Assembly (NCBI GenBank): GCA_024227475.1
Contig: JAAEUI010000118.1
Coordinates: forward strand, 1-35,377
DNA: 35,377 nt
Direction: 5' to 3'
Origin: Paracoccaceae bacterium
Lineage (GTDB): Bacteria > Pseudomonadota > Alphaproteobacteria > Rhodobacterales > Rhodobacteraceae
Shown one piece after another: positions 23,668 through 32,659 of this stretch (positions are counted from its first letter, which is position 1; every line of letters starts with the position of its first letter). The notes below the pieces were generated by a model. That model saw nothing but the letters and a program-made list of their open reading frames with translations, was not told the DNA's origin and did no database searches. Both the position numbers and the translations under genes were made by a program.

Positions 23668-24363
23668 ATGTATGATCCAGATGCAAATGCATCACCGATA
23701 AACTCGCTGCCACCAGTGGTGGTGGTTTTGGCGCTGGTGATGGGCGTTGCGGAGCTTGTATTTCAGCTTGGCGCTGCCGGGTTGGTTGGCGGTTCACAGG
23801 CGATCGGCTGGCGCGGGGCGATGGCCGATTTGTTTGGCTTTTCGAATAATGTGGCTGACTGGATGTGGACGACCGGTAATTACCCACCGGAACACCTGAT
23901 GCGGTTTGTGACCTACCTGTTTGTCCATATCAGTTTTGCCCATGCGTTGTTTGCAGTGGTGTTGTTGCTGGCGCTTGGCAAATACGTGGGGGAGCAGGTA
24001 TCGGCCGTGTCTGTTCTGATCATTTTCTTTGGTAGTGCCATAACTGGTGCCTTAGCCTTTGCGTTGTTCTGGGGCAGAGGCCATGCCTTGTTGGGAGGAT
24101 ATCCGGCGGTTTACGGGCTGATCGGGGCCTATAGCTGGATATTGATCGGGCGATACCGGGAGGCCGGAGACAATATTCTGAAGGCCTTTCGACTGATCGC
24201 GGCTCTGATGGTTCTGCAGTTGGTTTACGGTTTGGTTTTCGGCGGCAAGGACTGGATTGCCGATATCGCGGGGTTTGTGGCCGGATTTGGGATATGTGTT
24301 GTGTTGCGCCCGGAGAACCGGCGCGGCCTGGCAGAAATTCTGGCGCGGACGCGGAACCGTTAG
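23668..24363 (+). CDS. Rhomboid-fold membrane protein, probably catalytically inactive
   Basis: A 231-residue protein with six or so membrane segments in the rhomboid arrangement, including the L1-type region RFVTYLFVHISFAHALFAV and the core LLGGYPAVYGLIGAYSW. In active rhomboids the core reads G-x-S-G-A; here it is G-G-Y-P-A, so the catalytic Ser is Tyr145. The catalytic His of the sixth helix (A-H-x-G-G-F) is Asp199 (ADIAGFVAG), and the oxyanion Asn of HLLxN is Ala. The fold is otherwise recognisable. It is likely a pseudo-rhomboid that binds, rather than cuts, membrane proteins. Its 3' end faces murJ with a 3-base gap. Confidence 0.8.
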   Translation: MYDPDANASPINSLPPVVVVLALVMGVAELVFQLGAAGLVGGSQAIGWRGAMADLFGFSNNVADWMWTTGNYPPEHLMRFVTYLFVHISFAHALFAVVLLLALGKYVGEQVSAVSVLIIFFGSAITGALAFALFWGRGHALLGGYPAVYGLIGAYSWILIGRYREAGDNILKAFRLIAALMVLQLVYGLVFGGKDWIADIAGFVAGFGICVVLRPENRRGLAEILARTRNR

Positions 24364-24366
24364 AAT

Positions 24367-25914
24367 TCATCCGCGGCGGCGCAGAACAGATGTCAGGCTT
24401 TGACGGGTAAAGGCACCAAAGGCCAGCGCTGCCAGAAAATAGCTGACAATGCCACAGCCGATCAGAATTGCGAGGGCGATGTAGCGCCAGCCGGCGGTAA
24501 CGAGCAGGCCGCTTTGCAGCTGCGCCACACCAAAGATTACGGCAGCCATCACCAGCGTTGCCGCGACAATGCGTGGGAAACTTCGTTTCAGTTGATCGTC
24601 AAATTTAGCGGCCTGTCCCATTCTGACCGTGCCGTGCCAAAGAAGGACAGCCAGCGCGATTGACGACAGTGTTGTGCCGATGGCGGCGGCCAGATAGCCG
24701 ATTGAATAGGACAGGCCGATGGCCAGGACGGCATTCAGCACCATGCTGACAACGGCGTAATAAAACGGCGTTCTGGTGTCCTCGCGGGCGAAATAGAGTG
24801 GTTGCAGGATTTTTTGCATAACAAAGGCGGGCAGGCCAACACCATAGACCGCCAGCGCCGCCGCGGTTGCAGTGGAATCTGCGGCAGTGAAATTGCCGCG
24901 TTCGAACAGGACAGATATCAGTGCCCAGGGTATGACTATAAGCGCAGCCGCGCAGGGCAGGGTCAGGATCAGTGCAAATTCGGTGGCGCGGTTGAATGCA
25001 CGGCGGCCTCCGTTGGTGTCTTCGGCCTGCAGTTTGCGCGACAGGTCAGGCAGCAGTACGATGCCGATCGCGATACCGACCACGCCGAGCGGCAGCTGGT
25101 AGAGGCGGTCGGCGTAATAGAGCCAGGAAACAGCCCCGTCGAAATAGCTGGCGACCTGACGGCCGACCAGCAGGTTTATCTGCATGACACCGCCTGCCAT
25201 GGCAGCGGGCAGGGCGATGACCATCAGGCGTTTCAGATCGGGCGACAGGCGCGGGCGCTGTGGGACGATATGAAACCCGGCAAGAGATGCTGCTTTCCAG
25301 ACCAGAAAGAACTGGCCGATCCCGGCAAGGGTGACACCCACCGACAGGGCAAGCCCGAAATCGAGCTCCAGATAATAACCAAGCAGCAGCGAAGTCACGA
25401 GAATAGCATTCAGCAGCACCGGTGCGGCAGCGGCGGCGGCAAATCGGCCTGATGCATTCAGTACACCGCTGAGCAAGGCAGCAAGAGAGATGAACAGGAT
25501 GTAAGGGAAACAGATGCGGCCATAAAACACAGCAAGGTCAAAGCGCTCGTCGGCGGCAAAACCGCTGGTCATAGCCAAAACCAGAAACGGCATGGCAAGC
25601 TGGGCGACAAGTGTTAGGACAATCAGAACTGATGCCAGCCCGGCAAAAGCCTCGGAGGCGAAGCCTCTGGGGTCGTCATTTGCCTCCAGCTTTTTCGAAA
25701 ACATCGGTACGAAGGCCATATTGAACGCGCCTTCGGCAAAGAAGCGGCGGAACATGTTGGGCAACGAGAATGCGGCGATGAAGGCATCGGCCACTGGTCC
25801 GGCACCCAAAAACGCCCCGATCAGCAAATCACGCACCAATCCGGCAACGCGGCTGAGCATGGTCCAGCCGCCAACGGTGAACACCGAGCGCACCAAACGA
25901 ATCGGCTGCGTCAC
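24367..25914 (-). CDS. murJ: Lipid II flippase MurJ (MviN)
   Basis: A 515-residue polytopic protein of the MOP superfamily that moves lipid II across the inner membrane for peptidoglycan synthesis. The N-terminus TMLSRVAGLVRDLLIGAFLG and ADAFIAAFSLPNMFRRFFAE followed by GAFNMAFVPMF are diagnostic; about 14 helices are expected. The conserved Arg residues of the cavity (R in LSRVAGLVRD) are present. The start overlaps the glnD stop by 4 bases, so the two are translationally coupled, a common Rhodobacteraceae arrangement. Confidence 0.95.
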   Translation of the reverse strand: MTQPIRLVRSVFTVGGWTMLSRVAGLVRDLLIGAFLGAGPVADAFIAAFSLPNMFRRFFAEGAFNMAFVPMFSKKLEANDDPRGFASEAFAGLASVLIVLTLVAQLAMPFLVLAMTSGFAADERFDLAVFYGRICFPYILFISLAALLSGVLNASGRFAAAAAAPVLLNAILVTSLLLGYYLELDFGLALSVGVTLAGIGQFFLVWKAASLAGFHIVPQRPRLSPDLKRLMVIALPAAMAGGVMQINLLVGRQVASYFDGAVSWLYYADRLYQLPLGVVGIAIGIVLLPDLSRKLQAEDTNGGRRAFNRATEFALILTLPCAAALIVIPWALISVLFERGNFTAADSTATAAALAVYGVGLPAFVMQKILQPLYFAREDTRTPFYYAVVSMVLNAVLAIGLSYSIGYLAAAIGTTLSSIALAVLLWHGTVRMGQAAKFDDQLKRSFPRIVAATLVMAAVIFGVAQLQSGLLVTAGWRYIALAILIGCGIVSYFLAALAFGAFTRQSLTSVLRRRG

Positions 25915-28724
25915 GCCATTGCTCCAGCGACTCCGCGCTCAATCGCTTCGCGCAGCAGCGCTTCGATTTTTTTCTGCTTTGCCTCAGAATGGAGTTTCAG
26001 GCCGATCATGTCTTTGACATAAAACACATCCACCGCCTGTTCGCCATAGGTGGCTATAACGGCGGAGAAAATATAGATATTGGCGTTGCTAAGCGTTTTG
26101 GTGAGGTCAAACAGCAATCCGGGCCGGTCGCGGGTATCGACCTCGATGATGGTGTAGATGTCCGAGCCGGTGTTGTCGAAAGTGATTTCAGTCGGGACAA
26201 TGAAATCTCGCTCGCGTTTCTTGAACTTGTCCTTTGTTTTCAGCGCGTCGCGGGCGACCACATCGCCGCTCAGCGTCTTTTTGATCATGCTGCGCAGGCG
26301 GGACAGGCGGGATTTTTCGTAGTGATTGCCATCGGCATCCAAAATCCAGAAAACAGCTGTCGCAAACCCGTCCGAACTGGTGTAAGTCCGCGCGTCGACA
26401 ACATTTGCCCCCACCAGTGCCAGCGCACCGGCCAAACGAGAGAAGATCCCTGGGTGATCCTGCAACACAAAACAGGCGCGCGTGGCGTCGCGGTCCGGAT
26501 CAGGTTCGATATTCATGCCGATCTCAGAGGTTTTTGCGTCACGCAGTAGGTTGGCAAATATCTTGTGGGTCTGGGTGTTCAGCCCCTGCCAATAGGCCCC
26601 GTATTGCCGGTTTTCCTCAGCGTCCAGTTCAGCGTCGCTCCACTCCGGCAGAGCAGCACGCAACGCCTGGACAGCCTCTCTCTGTGTGTTCAACTCGCCA
26701 ATCTGTTCGACGCCCTCCCGCAGGGCGAGGCGGGTCATGCGGTGCAGATCGCGCAGCAATTGGGCTTTCCAGTTGTTCCAGGTGCCGGGGCCGACGCCGC
26801 GGATGTCACAAACAGTCAGTACCGTGAGCAGGTTCAGCCGCGCTGTGGTTTTGACAGTTTTAGCAAAATCACGGACCGTGACCGGATCAGACAGATCGCG
26901 TTTCTGGGCCACGTCGGACATCAGCAGGTGATGGCGGATAAGCCATACAACGGTTTCGACTTCCTTTTCATCCAGCCCCAGTCGCGGCGAAATCTCAGCA
27001 GCTAAAGCCGCTCCGGCGATTGAGTGATCTTCTGGCAGCCCCTTGCCGATGTCGTGCAACAGCAGAGCCACATAAAGCACCCGGCGGTTAATCCCGGTTT
27101 CCAATATACCGGAAGCGACCGGTAAATCCTCTTTCAACTCACCGCGTTCGATCATGGCGAGGTTGGAGATGCACTGAATCGTGTGCTCATCCACCGTGTA
27201 GTGGTGGTACATGTTGAACTGCATCAGCGCGATGATGCGCTGGAACTCGGGGATGAAGGCACCAAGAACGCCCAATTCGTTCATCCGCCGAAGCGCACGT
27301 TCCGGATTTCCGTAATCAAGCAGCAGCGACAGGAAAATTCGCTGTGCCTGCTGGTTGGCGCGCAGTTCCTCGTCAATCAGATGCAGGCTGACCGCGATCA
27401 GGCGCATGGCATCGGGGTGAATCAGAATAGATGATTTCAGGCCTTCTTCGAACAACTGCAAGAAATTGATCGGGGTAGATAGAAATTCGACCTCATCGGC
27501 AATTGCCAGCCGCCCGTGAATGATTTTGTACCCATCTGGAGCAGCCACATCACTGCGTCTCCAGGGCATCGCCTTAAGCAAGCGGCTGCCAAAGGAAGGC
27601 TGCTGTTTTACGTGGCGGGCCTCAAGCGCGGTCAGAAAAATACGGGTCAGATCGCCCACATGGGTAGCGTGGCGGAAATAATCCTGCATGAATGCCTCAA
27701 CCGCGCGCAATCCTTCCCTGTCCTCATAGCCAAGCGCTTCGGCGATGGCGACCTGATTGTCGAAGGTCAGTTGCTCCGTCGCACGTCGCATTGTCAGATG
27801 CAGATGGCAACGTACCGTCCACAGAAAATGCTCTGCCTCTGCGAACCGAATATATTCAGGCCGGGTCAGATAACCTTGTTCGATCATTTCAAGCCCGGAT
27901 TTGGCGCCGCTGAGGTATTTGGTGATCCAGAATATGGTCTGCAGGTCGCGCAGCCCACCTTTGCCTTCCTTTATGTTGGGTTCCAGCATGAATCGCAGAT
28001 GGCCCTGCTTCTGGTGCCGCGCTTCGCGTTCTTCCAGTTTCAGAGCAACGAACTCCGGGCCGGTTCCCTTGAACAGGCTCTTCCAGAGTTTGGCGTCAAG
28101 CTTCTCTGCAAGTTGCTCATCTCCGCCCAGATACCGGCTTTCCAGCAAAGAGGTGCGGATCGTCAAATCTTCTTTGCCCAGCCGCAGGCAATCCTCGATT
28201 GTGCGGGTTGCGTGCCCGATCTTCAGGCGCAGGTCCCAAAGGATATAAAGCACGTTTTCCACAACACTTTCGCTCCAGGGCGACAGTTTGTAGGGCGAAA
28301 GGAACAGGAGGTCGACATCGGAATAAGGGGCCATTTCGCCTCTGCCGTAGCCCCCCACCGCCAACACCGTGATCCGCTCAGCCTCGCTGGCATTCAAAAC
28401 CGGATGCAGGTATGTGGTCGCTGTGTGAAAAGCAGCCAGAACGAGTGAATCTGTGAGAAGGGTATAAGCCTCCGTCACTTGTTTGGTGGCGAATGGGTTG
28501 GCCTGGTACCTGGCTCTTATCAGGCGTCGTCCAGCTTCGTTGGCACCGTTGAGGGCATGTGCTGCAGATTTTCGCAGGTTTTTGTTGGACTGAGATGCCT
28601 GGGCCAGCCGGTCAAGTTCGGCGTAGACTGACCTTTTGTCAAACACCTCTTCTGGCGCACAGAGTTGCGCGTCCCGAGGTTTTTTTTCTGTTTCGCGGGA
28701 AACGCGCTTAGGAGCCGGCTCCAC
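25911..28724 (-). CDS. glnD: PII uridylyltransferase/uridylyl-removing enzyme GlnD
   Basis: A 937-residue bifunctional nitrogen sensor that uridylylates PII (GlnB/GlnK) under nitrogen shortage and reverses it with glutamine. Domains in order: nucleotidyltransferase with GGYGRGEMAPYSDVDLL (about 124-140), a helical linker, an HD domain with YTVDEHTIQ and LLLHDIGKG, then two ACT domains (DHPGIFSRLAGALALVGAN, and DRPGLLFDLTKTLSNANIY) that bind glutamine. The start is placed at GTG 28724 (VEPAPKRVSRE) because GAGAGG lies 5 bases upstream; this overlaps lpoA by 17 bases. The frame stays open further upstream inside lpoA, which gives no reason for a longer protein. Full length for the family. Confidence 0.93.
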   Translation of the reverse strand: MEPAPKRVSRETEKKPRDAQLCAPEEVFDKRSVYAELDRLAQASQSNKNLRKSAAHALNGANEAGRRLIRARYQANPFATKQVTEAYTLLTDSLVLAAFHTATTYLHPVLNASEAERITVLAVGGYGRGEMAPYSDVDLLFLSPYKLSPWSESVVENVLYILWDLRLKIGHATRTIEDCLRLGKEDLTIRTSLLESRYLGGDEQLAEKLDAKLWKSLFKGTGPEFVALKLEEREARHQKQGHLRFMLEPNIKEGKGGLRDLQTIFWITKYLSGAKSGLEMIEQGYLTRPEYIRFAEAEHFLWTVRCHLHLTMRRATEQLTFDNQVAIAEALGYEDREGLRAVEAFMQDYFRHATHVGDLTRIFLTALEARHVKQQPSFGSRLLKAMPWRRSDVAAPDGYKIIHGRLAIADEVEFLSTPINFLQLFEEGLKSSILIHPDAMRLIAVSLHLIDEELRANQQAQRIFLSLLLDYGNPERALRRMNELGVLGAFIPEFQRIIALMQFNMYHHYTVDEHTIQCISNLAMIERGELKEDLPVASGILETGINRRVLYVALLLHDIGKGLPEDHSIAGAALAAEISPRLGLDEKEVETVVWLIRHHLLMSDVAQKRDLSDPVTVRDFAKTVKTTARLNLLTVLTVCDIRGVGPGTWNNWKAQLLRDLHRMTRLALREGVEQIGELNTQREAVQALRAALPEWSDAELDAEENRQYGAYWQGLNTQTHKIFANLLRDAKTSEIGMNIEPDPDRDATRACFVLQDHPGIFSRLAGALALVGANVVDARTYTSSDGFATAVFWILDADGNHYEKSRLSRLRSMIKKTLSGDVVARDALKTKDKFKKRERDFIVPTEITFDNTGSDIYTIIEVDTRDRPGLLFDLTKTLSNANIYIFSAVIATYGEQAVDVFYVKDMIGLKLHSEAKQKKIEALLREAIERGVAGAMA

Positions 28725-29886
28725 CAAATCCTCTCGGTGCTGGATCAATGACGATAACCTGACCTTCCCGCAACGTAGCGATGGCCAAGCCACGCTGGTT
28801 GGTTCCGTCAGGCAACAGCCGGAATATACCGTTTGCACCACTAAAGCCAGCAGGTCGGGTAATTTTCGTACGGGTCAGAGCGTCGCTTTCACCTGAGCGC
28901 AGCAAAGTGCCGACGACCTTGAGGCCATCGTAAGCTTTGCCCGCCAGAATATGTGGGTTGCCGCCGTTGGCGGCGGAATAACGTTGTTTGAAGGCTGCCT
29001 GAGCGGCGCTATCGGGCATCGCAAAAATACTGCCCTGAAGCCCCGGGTTGGTTCGGACCTGTTCCGAAGTCTGATCCCAGCGGGTCAGGCCCAGCAACTG
29101 CACCGATTGCGCCGTTATCCCGTTTTCGGGCAGCAGTTGGGCAAATACAGGCAAGGCCCCGGCACTGTCCGCGTCAAGAACGAGTGCGTTGGCACCAGAA
29201 CTGCGAACCAGCGATCTTGCACCGGAGACGGCCGAAATGACGCTTTCTGTGTTTAACTCATAGCGGGTAGCTCCGATATAAGACGCTCCACTGCGCGCTG
29301 CAGCGGATTGAATCGAGGCAATAGCGATTTCACCGGCTGAATCGGCGCGTACGATAGCACCGATGTTGCGTTTTCCCCTGGCGACTGAATGCGAAACAAT
29401 CCGATTTGCGGTGTTCTGAAATGTATCCCCCAGAATGAAGACATTTCCGCCAGCGATTTGTGGGTTGTTTGAAAAGCTCAGAACGTTGATTCCACGCCCG
29501 GCAACCGCAGCGCCGGCGCTGTTTGCGGCCTCCGCGAAAAGAGGCCCGACCAGAATTTTTGCCCCGTCAGAGGAAGCCTGTTTGGCAGCAGCGGCTGCCT
29601 GGGCCGCGTTCCCTCCGGTCGAATAGACCTTAAGATCAATTTTAACGTCGTCCATTTCGGACACGGCTAGCCGTGCAGCACGCACCAGACTGTCAGCCAG
29701 CGCTTCCTGCTGCTCGTTGCCGCTGCCAGATGGCACCAGAAGGCCAACGACAACAGGTTTGTCGGTGTTAACGCGTGGGCCCTGTGAGGCTGGGCCGGTG
29801 TCAATGCACGCGGACAGCACAAATGCTACCGCGACCAAAAAGGCGATGGATGTGAAAAACTGTACCAAGTGGCGCGGAACGGCCAT
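28708..29886 (-). CDS. Penicillin-binding protein activator (LpoA/LppC-like lipoprotein)
   Basis: A 392-residue lipoprotein: the N-terminal signal ends in the lipobox LSAC with the lipidated Cys27. The rest has a periplasmic-binding-protein-like fold (VVVGLLVPSGSG, GAKILVGPLFAEAANSAG, NVFILGDTFQNT), as in the C-terminal domain of LpoA, which activates PBP1A at the outer membrane. It lacks the N-terminal TPR domain of E. coli LpoA, as usual in alphaproteobacteria. It is divergent from rsmI, matching the common lpoA/rsmI arrangement. Close relation to amino acid receptor-type SBPs is the main alternative. Confidence 0.85.
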   Translation of the reverse strand: MAVPRHLVQFFTSIAFLVAVAFVLSACIDTGPASQGPRVNTDKPVVVGLLVPSGSGNEQQEALADSLVRAARLAVSEMDDVKIDLKVYSTGGNAAQAAAAAKQASSDGAKILVGPLFAEAANSAGAAVAGRGINVLSFSNNPQIAGGNVFILGDTFQNTANRIVSHSVARGKRNIGAIVRADSAGEIAIASIQSAAARSGASYIGATRYELNTESVISAVSGARSLVRSSGANALVLDADSAGALPVFAQLLPENGITAQSVQLLGLTRWDQTSEQVRTNPGLQGSIFAMPDSAAQAAFKQRYSAANGGNPHILAGKAYDGLKVVGTLLRSGESDALTRTKITRPAGFSGANGIFRLLPDGTNQRGLAIATLREGQVIVIDPAPRGFGGAGS

Positions 29887-29995
29887 TACTCTCTCCCCAA
29901 AACAAACTGGTCAAATGCGACTCGTCTGTGCAAAAAGTTAAGTGCTGGCAGATGTGAAATCAACGGGCCAGATGCAAAGACTGGGAATTAAGCGA

Positions 29996-30853
29996 ATGGA
30001 CGCTACGGGCCTTGCCCCCGGACTGTACCTGGTGGCAACACCTATTGGCACCGCGCGGGACATTACTCTTCGGGCACTGGACATTCTGTCTTCGGCCGAC
30101 CTGCTGGCGGCTGAAGATACCAGAAACACCCGCCGGTTGCTGGATATTCACGGGATCGCGCTGAACGGGCGGCGGCTGATATCCTACCATGATCACAATG
30201 GCGACAGGCAGCGCCCGGTCATTTTGAAAGCGCTGCAGGAGGGTAGGTCCGTCGCCTATGTCTCTGACGCTGGAACCCCAATGCTGGCAGACCCCGGGTT
30301 TGATTTGTCCCGCGCGGTGATTGCCGAAGGTCTGCCGGTCCTGGCAGCGCCCGGCGCGTCGGCCCTTTTGGCCGCGCTTTGTGTCGCCGGGCAGCCGACC
30401 GACCGGTTTTTGTTTGCAGGGTTTCCGCCAAATAAAAAGAATGCGCGGCTCAAGTTTTTTGCCGATCTGTCGGATATTGAGGCAACTCTGGTTTTTTATG
30501 AAAGTCCGAAACGTATTCATAGATCATTAACTGATATGGTCCAGGCTTACGGGGCTGGCAGAAATGCGTCAGTTTGCCGTGAACTGACCAAGAAGTTCGA
30601 AACGGTGCACAGGGGCAGCCTGGCCGAACTGGTTGATATCTACGGGGCGATTGAACGTCCGAAAGGGGAAATTGTTGTTGTTTTGGGGCCTCCTGTTGCG
30701 CGGGTTGCAGATACGGATGAAATTGATGCCGCATTACGGGATGCTCTGGCAAGCATGCGGGTCAAAGAGGCCGCCAATGCCGTTTCAGCGCGATTGGGCG
30801 TGTCTAGAAAAACTACTTATCAGCGGGCGCTGGAAGTGAAGAAGGTTCTGTGA
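29996..30853 (+). CDS. rsmI: 16S rRNA (cytidine(1402)-2'-O)-methyltransferase RsmI
   Basis: A 285-residue SAM-dependent enzyme of the tetrapyrrole methylase fold that methylates the ribose of C1402 in 16S rRNA. Motifs: GLYLVATPIGTARDITLRAL, AAEDTRNTRRLL, VAYVSDAGTPMLADPG and APGASALLAALCVAGQPTDR. A C-terminal helical segment (EAANAVSARLGVSRKTTYQR) resembles a small HTH. The start is uncertain: ATG 29996 gives the N-terminus closest to the family, ATG 29972 and GTG 29942 are in frame upstream without a clear ribosome binding site. The gene starts the rsmI-yraN pair, divergent from lpoA. Confidence 0.92.
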   Translation: MDATGLAPGLYLVATPIGTARDITLRALDILSSADLLAAEDTRNTRRLLDIHGIALNGRRLISYHDHNGDRQRPVILKALQEGRSVAYVSDAGTPMLADPGFDLSRAVIAEGLPVLAAPGASALLAALCVAGQPTDRFLFAGFPPNKKNARLKFFADLSDIEATLVFYESPKRIHRSLTDMVQAYGAGRNASVCRELTKKFETVHRGSLAELVDIYGAIERPKGEIVVVLGPPVARVADTDEIDAALRDALASMRVKEAANAVSARLGVSRKTTYQRALEVKKVL

Positions 30854-30919
30854 CAGGCGCGGGGGGTGCCGCCACACATCTGGGGAAAAGCAGATTCCAG
30901 GAATGAAGACAAAACGAAC

Positions 30920-31279
30920 ATGAGTGGAAAATCGTCATATTTTAAGGGCATTGCAGCAGAGGAAATGGTTGCCTCGGTTTATCGGCAAAACGGTTTTGAA
31001 GTTATCGAAAAACGCTGGAAAACCCGTGAAGGAGAAATTGACCTGGTCGCCAGGCATGCGAATAAATACTACTTTGTTGAGGTCAAAAGCAGTTCCTCCT
31101 TTGAACGCGCTGCAGAGCGCATTACCCCCCGTCAGCAGCAGCGCATTCAAAATGCGGCGCTGGAGTATCTCGCTGAACGGGCGCGCACTGTTGATGTTGA
31201 CTGCAGGTTTGATGCGGCCATCGTTGATGCTTCGGGCAGCGTCAAAGTTATTCCCGGAGCTTTTCTCGCCCACCGGTGA
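30920..31279 (+). CDS. YraN family protein (UPF0102, putative endonuclease fold)
   Basis: A 119-residue protein of the YraN family, which has a restriction-endonuclease-like fold. The nuclease-type motif is preserved as EGEIDLVARHANKYYFVEVK (E, D and the ExK pair). Function is not established in the family. ATG 30920 is the first ATG in frame; GTG 30866 would add 18 residues and leave almost no gap after rsmI. The family is usually found beside rsmI and gshB, as here. A short stem-loop (ACCGG-TGAG-CCGGT) overlaps the stop codon. Confidence 0.88.
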   Translation: MSGKSSYFKGIAAEEMVASVYRQNGFEVIEKRWKTREGEIDLVARHANKYYFVEVKSSSSFERAAERITPRQQQRIQNAALEYLAERARTVDVDCRFDAAIVDASGSVKVIPGAFLAHR

Positions 31280-31506
31280 GCCGGTACAAAGGCGAAGATG
31301 GCAGGCGCCTTGTCAGTGGTCCTTGTCGTTGGTTTTGATCAACGATTTTTTTTGCGGGCCACTCAGGAACTGAGGCCAGGGGAAAGGGGGGCAGTTGATT
31401 TCTGATCCGAGTGGAAATGCGTAGGAACCGGCCTCCCGGCCCCACGCAACTGTATTCCTGTGGTAACACGGCGGTCACGCAAGACATCCGATTTCCTAAA
31501 ATTTGT

Positions 31507-31528
31507 GGCCAGCCTTTTTGAACTGGCC
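31507..31528. repeat. Inverted repeat upstream of gshB (hairpin 1)
   Basis: GGCCAG (31507-31512) pairs with CTGGCC (31523-31528) around a 10-base loop that begins CCTTTTTG. Read on the plus strand there is no U-tract after the stem. Confidence 0.5.
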
Positions 31529-31555
31529 TGATAGACCATTGCAACCCCGGTGCGG

Positions 31556-31580
31556 CTGGGTCATTTATCGTGTGACCCAG
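31556..31580 (+). promoter_or_regulatory. Inverted repeat upstream of gshB (hairpin 2)
   Basis: CTGGGTCA (31556-31563) pairs perfectly with TGACCCAG (31573-31580) around a 9-base loop. TGCG (31551-31554) and CGCA (31588-31591) could extend it beyond an internal loop. No following U-tract, so a terminator is unlikely. Confidence 0.6.
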
Positions 31581-31608
31581 GGCATGTCGCACCGAAACGG
31601 ATTCGAAT

Positions 31609-31691
31609 AGAGTGTCGCGGCATGCCTTTCAGTAAAGGTATTGCGTGTTGCATACATCACCACTGCCAGAACTGATCAAACGCGACACTCT
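31609..31691 (+). promoter_or_regulatory. Long-range 11-bp inverted repeat enclosing a hairpin, just before gshB
   Basis: AGAGTGTCGCG (31609-31619) pairs perfectly with CGCGACACTCT (31681-31691), 61 bases apart; inside, CCTTT-CAGT-AAAGG (31625-31638) forms a small hairpin. The closing stem ends 23 bases upstream of the gshB ATG and 12 bases before the AAAGG ribosome binding site. It could be a leader structure of the gshB mRNA or, alternatively, a small element with terminal inverted repeats. Confidence 0.6.
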
Positions 31692-31714
31692 CTAGAAAAA
31701 CAAAGGCGCGCCGG

Positions 31715-32659
31715 ATGACCCTGAAAGTTGCAGTCCAGATGGACCCCATCGACGGGATCGACATCAATGCAGACAGTTCGTTTCGCATTGTCGAGGAAGC
31801 CCAGGCGCGCGGGCACGAGATATTCTATTACACACCGGACAAGCTTGCGTATCAGTCCGGGAGGATAACGGCTAAAGGCTGGCCGTTAACAGTGCGCCGG
31901 GAGGCGGGCAACCACTTTGAACTGGGGGTAGAAGCAGAGATCGACCTTGCCGCGTGGGATGTGGTCTGGCTGCGCCAGGATCCGCCGTTTGACATGGGCT
32001 ATATCACCACCACGCATTTGCTGGAGATGGTGCACCCCAACACTCTGGTGGTGAATGACCCGGAATGGGTGCGTAATTACCCGGAAAAACTGCTGGTGCT
32101 GCAGTTTCCCGATCTAACGCCGCCGACCACTGTCGCGCGGGATCTGGAGACACTGAAGGCGTTCAAGGCGGAGCATGGCGATATCATTCTCAAACCGCTC
32201 TATGGCAATGGTGGTGCCGGAGTGTTTCGCCTCGAGCACAGCGACCGGAATCTCAATTCACTGTGGGAGTTGTTCACCGGCATCAACCGCGAGCCCTTGA
32301 TCGCGCAGAAGTTTCTGGCGGATGTTGCAAAGGGTGACAAGCGGATCATACTGGTGGATGGCGAGCCGGTGGGGGCGATCAACCGGGTTCCGGCCGAGGG
32401 CGAAACCCGGTCCAATATGCACGTTGGCGGGCGGCCGGAAAAAGTGGCGCTGAATGATCGGGATCGGGAAATCTGTACGACAATCGGGCCGCTGCTGCGG
32501 GAAAAAGGGCAGGTTTTTGTTGGGATTGACGTGATTGGCGGCTATCTGACCGAGATCAATGTGACCTCGCCAACCGGTATCCAGGAACTGGAGCGTTTTG
32601 ACGGGATCAACGTGGCAGCGTTGATCTGGGAGGCTATCGAGCGGAGGATTGCAGGCTGA
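31715..32659 (+). CDS. gshB: Glutathione synthetase
   Basis: A 314-residue ATP-grasp enzyme that joins gamma-glutamylcysteine and glycine to form glutathione in the cytoplasm. Prokaryotic GshB features: N-terminal [19 protein letters not shown], the [15 protein letters not shown] motif, the glycine-rich ATP-binding loop [14 protein letters not shown] and the C-terminal ATP-grasp region [19 protein letters not shown]. Full length. The start has AAAGG upstream and a structured leader before it. It is translationally coupled to the following hydrolase (TGATG). Confidence 0.96.
   Translation: MTLKVAVQMDPIDGIDINADSSFRIVEEAQARGHEIFYYTPDKLAYQSGRITAKGWPLTVRREAGNHFELGVEAEIDLAAWDVVWLRQDPPFDMGYITTTHLLEMVHPNTLVVNDPEWVRNYPEKLLVLQFPDLTPPTTVARDLETLKAFKAEHGDIILKPLYGNGGAGVFRLEHSDRNLNSLWELFTGINREPLIAQKFLADVAKGDKRIILVDGEPVGAINRVPAEGETRSNMHVGGRPEKVALNDRDREICTTIGPLLREKGQVFVGIDVIGGYLTEINVTSPTGIQELERFDGINVAALIWEAIERRIAG

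Larger units (their letters stand above)
31280..31714. other. 435-base intergenic region rich in stem-loops between yraN and gshB
   Basis: No supported gene: a 114-codon frame on the minus strand (31248-31592) has no recognisable product. The region holds three successive inverted repeats listed separately (31507-31528, 31556-31580 and 31609-31691), all between yraN and the gshB start, so it is likely the promoter and leader of gshB. No clear -35/-10 pair stands out. Confidence 0.6.

Noticed and set aside
27516-28448. Long plus-strand frame (310 codons) opposite glnD
   Set aside because: It is the antisense shadow of a clearly coding G+C-rich gene. The same applies to the long frames opposite yidC, the lyase, the DUF2157 gene and the comM-type gene.
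31248-31592. A 114-codon minus-strand frame between yraN and gshB
   Set aside because: It overlaps yraN's end and the hairpin-rich region, and has no ribosome binding site or family resemblance.
31609-31691. Transposon-like element with a target-site duplication
   Set aside because: The inverted repeats are clear, but the flanks do not show a convincing direct duplication; kept only as an alternative to a leader RNA.
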